A DNA stretch of 7,104 nt from CBDUSL01 sp965370265 (GTDB lineage: Bacteria; Patescibacteriota; Patescibacteriia; JAXHNJ01), in assembly GCA_965370265.1 (NCBI GenBank), contig CBDUSL010000033.1:1-7104 (forward strand), read 5' to 3'. The position numbers and the translations under genes are program-made. Under the pieces are notes generated by a model that was not told the DNA's origin, did no database searches, and saw only the letters and a program-made list of their open reading frames with translations. Shown here one piece after another: positions 1 through 4,306 of this stretch; position 1 is the first letter of the stretch; each line of letters opens with the position of its first letter.

Positions 1-973
1 TGGTGATGTTGAAGGTAGTAATATCACTTTTCTAATTACATATACCGGCATGAATGCAGGTTATATGCTTAATGTAGATGGAACAATCGCCTCTGACGGC
101 ACTATGTTCGGCACAGCAGGAAATGCATCACAACAATTTGATTGGTCAACAACCGCTGGATCAGCGACATTTCAAAGAAGTGCCGTAATAACTTCCCCAA
201 CCGCCGGGGAATATGTCTTTGGAATGGTTGACTTTGACGCGGTTCTAATTGATAAAGACGGAAATGACAGTGTTCAATGGGCAGTAAGGCAAGGAACTTG
301 TGCGGCCGGAACCGGAACGGTGTTTGGTAATGTAGATGGATTTCATAATGATTACGATTGGGATGGTGCTAACTTCCATGCGGAAGCTGACACCACAATC
401 TTGACTGCTGGTAGTTATTGTTTTATCTTCAACCCAACTGAAAGTGCAGGAGATACAGCAATAAGAGAAACACAAAACTTTTATGTTGCTGACGGTTATG
501 TCCGGGGAGGCGGACAAATAAGAGAAGATATGAAAACGGGAAAATCAAAAGATGACCTAAAGGTTAGTTTTGGTGGCCAGGTTTGGGATCTTGGATCAGA
601 AGGATATGTTGGAGAATGGCAGATAAATTTCCACAATGTGGGAGGCGAAACTTATGACAAGTATAATTTCCATGCAACTGAAATCACAGCAATGAATTTT
701 TACGCAGGAAACTTTGATACTTGTGATGAGGCTATGAATATGACCTTACTTGGAACACTTAATGGAAAAGAAGGTTACTCGGTTATTTTTAGGGCTGGAG
801 ATTATGGAACTGGTAGGGTAGACCACGATGATTATTATGATACTGTAAGAATCACACTCTATGATGAAAATGGTATATTGTATGATACATACGATGAATT
901 TAACCCAGAAAGTAGCTGTGTTGGAAATGCAAGAACTTATCTAGACGCAGGCAATATCACTATTGAGTACTAA
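1..973 (+). CDS. Exported surface protein, C-terminal part (5' end outside window)
   Basis: The frame is open from the left edge (first full codon at 2), so the ATG at 50 is internal and the gene is cut by the window; about 323 residues are visible. The protein is rich in Gly, Asn, Asp, Thr and aromatics, with no membrane helix, as in extracellular beta-sandwich proteins. Two units can be seen. The first (about 1-165) ends in a VQWAVR-x-GTCAAGT...GNVDGF stretch followed by SYCFIFNPTES. The second (about 169-323) starts GGGQIRED, continues SFGGQVWDLG, EWQINFHNV, FHATEIT, then DTVRITLYD and ends LDAGNITIEY. The four cysteines, fragment residues 100, 140, 241 and 306, fall two per unit, suggesting a disulfide in each and export. 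From memory, GGGQI...SFGG...NFHN...DTVRI domains recur at the C-termini of large CPR surface proteins; I cannot name the family with certainty. No sortase motif or C-terminal anchor is present, so attachment must lie upstream or be non-covalent. Confidence 0.85.
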   Translation, partial: GDVEGSNITFLITYTGMNAGYMLNVDGTIASDGTMFGTAGNASQQFDWSTTAGSATFQRSAVITSPTAGEYVFGMVDFDAVLIDKDGNDSVQWAVRQGTCAAGTGTVFGNVDGFHNDYDWDGANFHAEADTTILTAGSYCFIFNPTESAGDTAIRETQNFYVADGYVRGGGQIREDMKTGKSKDDLKVSFGGQVWDLGSEGYVGEWQINFHNVGGETYDKYNFHATEITAMNFYAGNFDTCDEAMNMTLLGTLNGKEGYSVIFRAGDYGTGRVDHDDYYDTVRITLYDENGILYDTYDEFNPESSCVGNARTYLDAGNITIEY

Positions 974-984
974 AAATAAAGTAA

Positions 985-1020
985 ATTAAAAACAGGGTCT
1001 GGAAGGATCCTGTTTTTAAT
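985..1020 (+). terminator. Intrinsic terminator of the surface-protein gene
   Basis: The 12-base arm 985-996 is perfectly complementary to 1009-1020, and the stem can extend by G-U, U-A and C-G pairs to a 6-base loop. The 3' arm ends in five T. It begins 12 bases after the stop codon. The closing G-U pair is only possible in plus-strand RNA, which fits termination of the plus-strand gene. The first repeat cluster starts inside the T-run side of this hairpin. Confidence 0.8.
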
Positions 1021-1099
1021 AGAAAAAACCCCAACCCTGTAAGGCAGACTGATCAGTCTGCCTTCCGGTAAGTAGGTGCAGCTAACCCGAGAAAGCGGG
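1018..1099 (+). repeat. 82-bp dispersed repeat, copy 1, with 24-bp palindrome
   Basis: This segment is almost identical to 2657-2738 in the same orientation (constant offset of 1639 bases); the first 60 or so bases match exactly, with a few differences near the 3' end. It starts AATAGAAAAAACCCCAACCC. Its core, 1041-1064, is a perfect 24-bp palindrome with centre TGATCA, able to form a cruciform or act as a symmetric protein-binding site. It has no coding capacity. Confidence 0.9.
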
Positions 1100-1103
1100 C
1101 GGT

Positions 1104-1139
1104 GTCCGGAATGACAGGGAATAGAAAAAAGGCGGGGGA
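1104..1139 (+). repeat. 36-bp G-rich tail module, copy 1
   Basis: It runs from GTCCGGAATGACAGGG through AATAGAAAAA to GGCGGGGGA and matches 2835-2870 at 35 of 36 positions. In cluster 1 it follows the 82-bp repeat almost directly. In cluster 2 the two are separated by about 96 bases carrying the three-way junction and the inverted-repeat module, so cluster 1 looks like an internally deleted or rearranged version. The AATAG-A5 string also begins the 82-bp repeat. Confidence 0.8.
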
Positions 1140-1211
1140 TAATATTAGAGGCGAGCGGGGGCTCACCTCTACCCGGGGGATCCGACCTTCTCAAAAACCC
1201 AAATAATAGTT

Positions 1212-1282
1212 GAGAAGCTCATGGCCTAGGCTTGAGCGAGCCGGGTACAGGCAAGAGCAGGTTGGGGGACGGCTCTCTTCTC
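1212..1282. repeat. Three-way-junction palindromic element, copy A
   Basis: The outer stem GAGAAG (1212-1217) pairs with CTTCTC (1277-1282). Inside are two hairpins: GCTCA (1217-1221) with TGAGC (1233-1237), and GAGCCG (1238-1243) with CGGCTC (1270-1275). The hairpins abut each other and nearly abut the outer stem, giving a three-way junction. The same layout with different inner sequences occurs at 2727-2789 and 6392-6460. The left arm could instead pair with CTTCTCAA at 1187-1194, a competing 8-bp stem. Confidence 0.65.
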
Positions 1283-1293
1283 CGAATAAAAAC

Positions 1294-1359
1294 GGGATTC
1301 CGGATCCCGCCAGAGCCTGCCGGAGGCAGACAGGGCGGACAGGCGAGTCCGGAATGACA
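1294..1359. repeat. CCGGAAT inverted-repeat module, copy 1
   Basis: ATTCCGGA (1297-1304) pairs with TCCGGAAT (1348-1355). The 3' half, GGCGGACAGGCGAGTCCGGA and on to 1359, is 26 bases identical to 2822-2847, and the 5' half resembles 2801-2818. Compared with that copy, this one carries about 20 extra bases with a small hairpin (TGCC-GGA-GGCA). It follows three-way element A after an A-rich linker, the same order as in cluster 2. It resembles the REP-like palindromes scattered in many bacterial intergenic regions. Confidence 0.8.
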
Positions 1360-1373
1360 ATGGATTTTTTAAA

Positions 1374-1409
1374 TATAAAAAAATGCTGCGTGATATAAAA
1401 CCACGCAGC
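1374..1409 (-). terminator. Intrinsic terminator of the oxidoreductase gene
   Basis: Read on the minus strand, GCTGCGTG (1409-1402) pairs perfectly with CACGCAGC (1392-1385) around a 9-base loop and is followed by an A and a run of seven T. It begins a few bases after the minus-strand stop codon at 1414. Confidence 0.9.
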
Positions 1410-1413
1410 TAGT

Positions 1414-2502
1414 TTAAATGGGAACAGGCAATGTCAGTGGAGAGTTCTTAATACCCTCAACCAACTCTGCTATTAGTTCCTTAACGGACATAATGCGATC
1501 TACGCGATGGACATTGCTCCCGGCAAAAATTAAGCCTTCTTCAAGCTCACCATTTTTGGCGTTAAGCAAGGCCTGTAGGATACAAAACCCGGCTCGTTCA
1601 ATGTAGCAATGCTTGATGCATTTGTAAGGACACCGCATATGGATTTCACCGGCCGCGACTTTTTCAAGAAAACGGTTATGAACGGCCCGGCCAAGCAAAC
1701 CAATCGGCGAATGAATGATAGTAACATCACTCTTTTTGGCCGCCAGGTAAGCCTGTTTGAACTCCGGTGCGGCGGGACATTCATGTGTTGCCACAAATCG
1801 TGTGCCTAATTGCACCCCCGCGGCCCCGATAGAGAGCATGCGCGCAATATCAGCGCCGGTGTAAATGCCTCCGGCCGCAATGACCGGTATCTTTTGGCCA
1901 ATCTTTTGCTCATAGGGCCTTACAACTTTCAGCACGTCCCGTAGAATGTTTTCCAGAGAAAATTTCTCGGGCTGATCAAGCTGATCCTGGTTGAAGCCAA
2001 GGTGGCCTCCAGCCAGGGGTCCTTCCACGATGAAGGCATCAGGTGTTCGCCGGTAGCGTTTTTGCCACAGTTTGAGAATAAACCCGGCCAGCCTGGATGA
2101 GCTGATGATTGGGATTAGATTGACACTGGGGTCAGGGACCACTTCCGGCAGATTCTTAGGGATAACGGCACCGTAAACGATAATCTTGATATCATTTTTG
2201 ACGGCCGTTTTAATCAGATCAACCGCATTACTCAGGGCCCCTACAAAATTAACCGCTAAAGGTTGATTTGTTTCAGGGCGGCATCGCTTAATCTCCTCTT
2301 CCAGCGCTTCTCGTGAAATACGGATGAATTCACTATGGCTAACCTTCAAATTACACGAAGCCAGACTGGTAATGGTTGGCAAGCAACCCTCTTTCAATAC
2401 CGCCGGCGGCAAAGGCCAGGATGATATGTGTACTCCCATAGCCCCCAAAACAATTGGTATTTTGAAGACGAATTTACCGATTTTTAATCTGGGAATTTCC
2501 AA
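1414..2502 (-). CDS. FMN-dependent NPD/nitronate monooxygenase-family oxidoreductase
   Basis: This is a 362-residue TIM-barrel flavin enzyme of the 2-nitropropane dioxygenase/YrpB group, which includes nitronate monooxygenases and the FabK enoyl-ACP reductases. The N-terminal flavin-side motif reads KIPIVLGAMGVHIS (about 14-27). VEGPLAGGHLGF (159-170) carries the family His at 167, and PVIAAGGIYTGADIARML runs into GVQLGTRFVATHEC (about 206-242), which binds the FMN phosphate. SPIGLLGRAV and the C-terminal FAGSNVHRVD block are also typical of the YrpB branch. A cysteine cluster C-x3-C-x3-C-x7-C (291, 295, 299, 307) lies before the C-terminal block. I chose TTG at 2502: AAGGAG lies 7 bases upstream, whereas the longer frame from ATG at 2532 would read through that site. 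The substrate cannot be told: nitronate oxidation, enoyl reduction and other flavin chemistry are all possible. The gene looks more GC-rich than the surface-protein gene and is flanked by direct repeats. Confidence 0.9.
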   Translation of the reverse strand: MEIPRLKIGKFVFKIPIVLGAMGVHISSWPLPPAVLKEGCLPTITSLASCNLKVSHSEFIRISREALEEEIKRCRPETNQPLAVNFVGALSNAVDLIKTAVKNDIKIIVYGAVIPKNLPEVVPDPSVNLIPIISSSRLAGFILKLWQKRYRRTPDAFIVEGPLAGGHLGFNQDQLDQPEKFSLENILRDVLKVVRPYEQKIGQKIPVIAAGGIYTGADIARMLSIGAAGVQLGTRFVATHECPAAPEFKQAYLAAKKSDVTIIHSPIGLLGRAVHNRFLEKVAAGEIHMRCPYKCIKHCYIERAGFCILQALLNAKNGELEEGLIFAGSNVHRVDRIMSVKELIAELVEGIKNSPLTLPVPI

Positions 2503-2509
2503 AATGGTA

Positions 2510-2515
2510 CTCCTT
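2510..2515 (-). promoter_or_regulatory. Ribosome binding site deciding a TTG start
   Basis: The minus strand reads AAGGAG, then 7 bases, then TTG-GAA-ATT-CCC. No comparable site precedes the ATG 30 bases upstream. The resulting N-terminus (MEIPRLKIGKF) matches the usual start of NPD-family proteins. Confidence 0.85.
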
Positions 2516-2544
2516 AAGATTGAAAAGATCAAACTTACTTAATC

Positions 2545-2568
2545 AATATTCTAGGAAATATTCTAGGA
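2545..2568. repeat. Adjacent 12-bp tandem repeat, possible operator
   Basis: AATATTCTAGGA occurs twice with no gap (2545-2556 and 2557-2568). The centre also reads as the imperfect dyad CTAG-GAAATATT-CTAG. It lies between the inferred -10 of the oxidoreductase promoter and its ribosome binding site, where a repressor would be expected to bind. The repeat is seen directly; the operator role is inferred. Confidence 0.5.
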
Positions 2569-2571
2569 GTT

Positions 2572-2600
2572 ATCTTGAAGCAAATAGCCTTTATTGTCAA
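2572..2600 (-). promoter_or_regulatory. Candidate promoter of the oxidoreductase gene
   Basis: The minus strand has a perfect -35 TTGACA (2600-2595), a 17-base spacer and a weak -10 CAAGAT (2577-2572, 3 of 6). It would give a leader of about 60 bases containing the 12-bp tandem repeat. The weak -10 suggests either activator dependence or a different true -10. Confidence 0.45.
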
Positions 2601-2617
2601 TAGAAAGATTAAATAAA

Positions 2618-2653
2618 AAAAATAACCTCAAAAAAAGGAATGGGGTTGTTTTT
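2618..2653 (+). terminator. Terminator-like hairpin before repeat cluster 2
   Basis: Arms 2618-2629 and 2642-2653 pair over 12 positions in plus-strand RNA, including two U-G pairs, and end in five T. On the minus strand the wobble pairs become A-C mismatches, so the plus direction is favoured. No plus-strand gene lies upstream. Its position just before the 82-bp repeat mirrors the terminator at 985-1020 before copy 1. It may be a relic of a lost gene or part of the element's preferred insertion context. Confidence 0.5.
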
Positions 2654-2656
2654 GTA

Positions 2657-2738
2657 AATAGAAAAAACCCCAACCCTGTAAGGCAGACTGATCAGTCTGC
2701 CTTCCGGTAAGTAGGCGTAGCTCACCCGAGAAGACGGG
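2657..2738 (+). repeat. 82-bp dispersed repeat, copy 2, with 24-bp palindrome
   Basis: This is the second copy of the 1018-1099 element, in direct orientation; the perfect 24-bp palindrome is at 2680-2703. Its 3' end runs into the left arm of three-way element B, so the two modules share CCCGAGAA and are probably parts of one larger unit. Confidence 0.9.
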
Positions 2739-2789
2739 ATTCGTAATCCCGTCATGAAAACCGGTCGGATTAAGAATCCGACCTTCTCG
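2727..2789. repeat. Three-way-junction palindromic element, copy B
   Basis: This is the best-formed copy. The outer stem CGAGAAG (2727-2733) pairs with CTTCTCG (2783-2789). Hairpin 1 is GACGGGATT (2733-2741) with AATCCCGTC (2745-2753) around loop CGT. Hairpin 2 is GGTCGGATT (2763-2771) with AATCCGACC (2775-2783) around loop AAG. All inner pairs are perfect. The two hairpins resemble each other (GGGATT against CGGATT cores), hinting at an internal duplication. Confidence 0.8.
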
Positions 2790-2800
2790 AAATAAAAAAA

Positions 2801-2847
2801 GGGATCCCGGATTTCGCCATAGGCGGACAGGCGAGTCCGGAATGACA
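2801..2847. repeat. CCGGAAT inverted-repeat module, copy 2
   Basis: GGGATCCCGGATTTCGCC at the left faces GGCGGACAGGCGAGTCCGGA at the right. The right 26 bases are identical to 1334-1359. It lies between three-way element B and the G-rich tail and overlaps the latter from 2835. Confidence 0.75.
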
Positions 2848-2870
2848 GGGAATAGAAAAAGGGCGGGGGA
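2835..2870 (+). repeat. 36-bp G-rich tail module, copy 2
   Basis: It matches 1104-1139 at 35 of 36 positions. The single difference (G in place of A at 2861) lengthens the G-rich arm that pairs with 2901-2911, so here the repeat supplies half of a working terminator. Confidence 0.8.
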
Positions 2871-2911
2871 CTTGAGCAGCTTTGTGCAAGCTACGTGTCT
2901 CCCCGCCCTTT
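2851..2911 (-). terminator. Intrinsic terminator of the membrane-protein gene, built partly from a repeat
   Basis: On the minus strand AAAGGGCGGGG (2911-2901) pairs over 11 bases with CCCCGCCCTTT (2868-2858). It encloses a smaller CTTG/CAAG hairpin and is followed by T-rich sequence (five T at 2860-2856, then CTATT). It begins 18 bases after the stop codon of the gene at 2930. Its 3' arm and T-run come from the G-rich tail module. Confidence 0.85.
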
Positions 2912-2929
2912 GTCCCGTGCGTTTGTTCG

Positions 2930-3511
2930 TTAGAACTTGAGCAATGCATAGGGAATCCCCTCCTCAGAAATTGGCGGTTCTGTGGTTAACTCGTTCTTCT
3001 TTTTTCTTCCGCGCTTCCGGCAGTAAGTCCTGGAGGCCTTCTTACCGAAGAAAAGCAGAATTACATAGGCCCTTAGGAGGCTCTTTCCTTTCTTCTTCCA
3101 GTAGAGGAGTATCTTGGTGATATTCCAACCGGCAAAGACAGAAAGAATGTAAATCAGATTTTCTAGCGCCCGGAACGGAACCTTGTACTTACCTCGAGTG
3201 ACCAGGCTGATAATAGTCAGAGTGACTACCATCAGGACCCAGGCAATAACGAAGTAGTGGCCCTTTTTCTTTTTCTTAATCCTTCCCTTTATCCGGTTAA
3301 AGGCGTTCTTAACCGAGTAAAAAATAAGGAAGAAGAGGTAGAAAAGGGTGTTGGTGTACCAGTGGTCACCAAAGTCTACCCGGAAAAACTTAATCAGAAC
3401 AAGTACGAATTGAAAAACGAACCAGCAAGCACAGATAAGATAGATTATATCTACCTTATTCCTCTTGGATTTATTCGGCGGCAGCCGAATATTCCCTTTC
3501 TTTCTTTTCAT
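2930..3511 (-). CDS. Basic multi-pass membrane protein, unknown function
   Basis: I do not recognise a family in these 193 residues. The start at ATG 3511 is set by AAAGGAGG 8 bases upstream; a longer frame from 3571 would run through this site. Hydrophobic segments lie at about 21-43, 51-68, 85-104 and 112-137, with a weaker one at 147-155. Long Lys/Arg stretches sit between and around them (1-19, 72-83, 138-143, 157-172), strongly marking cytoplasmic loops by the positive-inside rule. The C-terminal 20 residues are acidic to neutral. It stands alone, with its own promoter region on one side and terminator on the other, and is divergent from the Hsp20 operon. No catalytic motif is visible. 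It could be a small integral membrane protein of envelope or transport function, but nothing in the sequence decides this. Confidence 0.8.
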   Translation of the reverse strand: MKRKKGNIRLPPNKSKRNKVDIIYLICACWFVFQFVLVLIKFFRVDFGDHWYTNTLFYLFFLIFYSVKNAFNRIKGRIKKKKKGHYFVIAWVLMVVTLTIISLVTRGKYKVPFRALENLIYILSVFAGWNITKILLYWKKKGKSLLRAYVILLFFGKKASRTYCRKRGRKKKNELTTEPPISEEGIPYALLKF

Positions 3512-3581
3512 GACCGATTCCTCCTTTCTTTTGGACGCGGCCAGTTGAAGTACAACGCAACGGGTGTTCAAATTAAAGACA

Positions 3582-3652
3582 TTAAAAAAACCAATACTGA
3601 TGTTTTATCCCTCTTGGCTTGTCAAAGGACAAGTAGAGTTTTTGTATTGGTT
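3582..3652 (-). terminator. Leader terminator or attenuator hairpin
   Basis: In minus-strand RNA AACCAATAC (3652-3644) pairs perfectly with GTATTGGTT (3597-3589), followed by further T to make a run of seven. The 46-base loop holds a second hairpin, CTTGTC (3633-3628) with GACAAG (3623-3618) around CTTT. It lies between the inferred promoter at 3703-3731 and the ribosome binding site of the gene at 3511. It would therefore either attenuate that gene or end a separate small RNA of roughly 115 bases. Confidence 0.55.
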
Positions 3653-3702
3653 AAGTTTATTATTTTTTTAATTTTCGATTTTTATTATTCTCCCAGCAAG
3701 TC

Positions 3703-3731
3703 ATTTTAAGCCTTGAGACCCCTTTTGTCAA
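3703..3731 (-). promoter_or_regulatory. Sigma70-type promoter, minus strand
   Basis: TTGACA (3731-3726), a 17-base spacer and TAAAAT (3708-3703) match the consensus at 6 of 6 and 5 of 6 positions. It faces the membrane-protein gene about 190 bases away, with the hairpin at 3582-3652 in between. Confidence 0.65.
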
Positions 3732-3774
3732 GGGTATAACTTGTGCATAATTTTAACTTTTTCCGGAATTAGAA

Positions 3775-3803
3775 TTGCTAAAACAAGCAAAATGCCTTAT
3801 AAT
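3775..3803 (+). promoter_or_regulatory. Sigma70-type promoter of the Hsp20 operon
   Basis: TTGCTA (3775-3780), a 17-base spacer and a perfect TATAAT (3798-3803) are followed by AAGGAGG at 3823-3829. Transcription would start near 3810, just past the TTG at 3809 that opens the longest frame; this is why the Hsp20 start is placed at ATG 3842. A small inverted repeat TTGCT/AGCAA (3775-3779, 3786-3790) overlaps the -35. No CIRCE element (TTAGCACTC-N9-GAGTGCTAA) is present. Confidence 0.65.
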
Positions 3804-3841
3804 CAATATTGAAGAGTATTTTAAGGAGGAAATACAAAAAA

Positions 3842-4300
3842 ATGGTAAAAAAAGTAAAACCCAAAAAAAGGGAAGTAAAAGAAACCCCAAAAGAAGATCA
3901 GCCTCAACCCGAGGAGAAAATTGTTATTGAAGAAGAAAAAAGCGGCGACTGGCTGGAAGATAATTTTGACGGCCAGCTTTCTATTGATGTCTTTCAAACC
4001 GAGAAAGATATTATCGTAAAATCAACCATTGCCGGCGTGTCTGTTGAAGAGCTTGATATTTCCCTACACAATGACATGCTGACGATCAAAGGGATGAGGC
4101 GACAGGACTGGGAGGTTGATCCGGACGATTTCTTTTACCAGGAATGTTACTGGGGCGGTTTTTCCCGTTCTATTATTTTGCCGGTGGATGTAAAGGCAGA
4201 TGAGATAGCGGCCACTCTTAAAAACGGCATTCTAACCATTACCTTGCCCAAAGAAGAAAAATCCAAGCTAAAAATAGTAAAAGTTAAAGAAGAAGAATAA
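3842..4300 (+). CDS. Hsp20/alpha-crystallin small heat-shock protein
   Basis: This 152-residue ATP-independent holdase chaperone binds unfolding cytosolic proteins and keeps them soluble. Residues 1-45 form a charged, low-complexity arm (Lys-rich, then Glu-rich) without the usual hydrophobic N-terminal region. The alpha-crystallin domain spans about 46-140: LSIDVFQTEKDIIVKSTIAG is the first sheet part, LDISLHNDMLTIKG the next, then YQECYWGGFSRSIILP, and the signature A-x3-K-NGILTITLPK closes it (124-137). The tail KLKIVKVKEEE has an I/V-x-I/V-like segment (145-148), which in the family docks neighbouring dimers. Start: AAGGAGG at 3823-3829 is 12 bases before ATG 3842, slightly long; the in-frame TTG at 3809 has no such site and falls at the likely transcription start. 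It is the first gene of a three-gene operon. From memory, YQECYWG...FSRSIILP is common in CPR Hsp20 proteins. Confidence 0.93.
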   Translation: MVKKVKPKKREVKETPKEDQPQPEEKIVIEEEKSGDWLEDNFDGQLSIDVFQTEKDIIVKSTIAGVSVEELDISLHNDMLTIKGMRRQDWEVDPDDFFYQECYWGGFSRSIILPVDVKADEIAATLKNGILTITLPKEEKSKLKIVKVKEEE

Positions 4301-4306
4301 ATAATA

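Larger units (their letters stand above)
974..1413. other. Gene-free repeat cluster 1
   Basis: This 440-base stretch has no supportable gene: the one ORF of 62 codons at 1210-1398 has no ribosome binding site and consists of repeat modules. In order it holds the surface-protein terminator, an 82-bp repeat with a 24-bp palindrome, a 36-bp G-rich tail module, a near-perfect hairpin (1147-1156 with 1161-1170, 9 of 10 pairs), an 8-bp inverted repeat (1187-1194 with 1210-1217), a three-way-junction element, a CCGGAAT inverted-repeat module and the terminator of the minus-strand oxidoreductase. Confidence 0.8.
2601..2929. other. Gene-free repeat cluster 2
   Basis: No gene is visible in these 329 bases. 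They hold, in order, the plus-oriented terminator-like hairpin, 82-bp repeat copy 2, three-way element B, the CCGGAAT module, the G-rich tail module and the minus-strand terminator of the downstream membrane-protein gene. The last two overlap. Confidence 0.8.
3512..3841. other. Divergent control region between membrane-protein gene and Hsp20 operon
   Basis: This 330-base region has no supportable gene. It carries the minus-strand ribosome binding site, a hairpin with T-run (3582-3652), a minus-strand promoter (3703-3731), a plus-strand promoter (3775-3803) and the Hsp20 ribosome binding site. An extra plus candidate, TTGAGA (3713-3718)-16 bases-TATAAC (3735-3740), overlaps the minus promoter. 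An inverted repeat, CCTTGA (3711-3716) with TCAAGG (3728-3733), spans both and could allow mutual exclusion of the two directions. Confidence 0.6.

Noticed and set aside
245..517. 90-codon minus-strand frame inside the surface-protein gene
   Set aside because: Shadow of a gene whose frame is open throughout and shows recognisable surface-protein motifs.
1210..1398. 62-codon plus-strand frame in repeat cluster 1
   Set aside because: It is made of the three-way and CCGGAAT repeat modules plus the oxidoreductase terminator and has no ribosome binding site.
974..1413. CRISPR array or tRNA in the repeat-rich region
   Set aside because: Repeats differ in length and spacing with no regular unit-spacer pattern, and no cloverleaf with a T-arm GTTCGA-type motif was found on either strand.
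1018..2738. Insertion sequence spanning the oxidoreductase
   Set aside because: The flanking repeats are direct, not terminal inverted repeats, and no transposase is present; a recombination cassette is the most that can be said.
3257..3709. 150-codon plus-strand frame opposite the membrane-protein gene
   Set aside because: No ribosome binding site at its start; the opposing minus-strand frame has a strong site, hydrophobic helices, and a terminator right after its stop.
3809..3841. TTG at 3809 as the Hsp20 start
   Set aside because: It would fall at the expected transcription start of the TATAAT promoter, lacks a ribosome binding site, and would place AAGGAGG inside the coding region.
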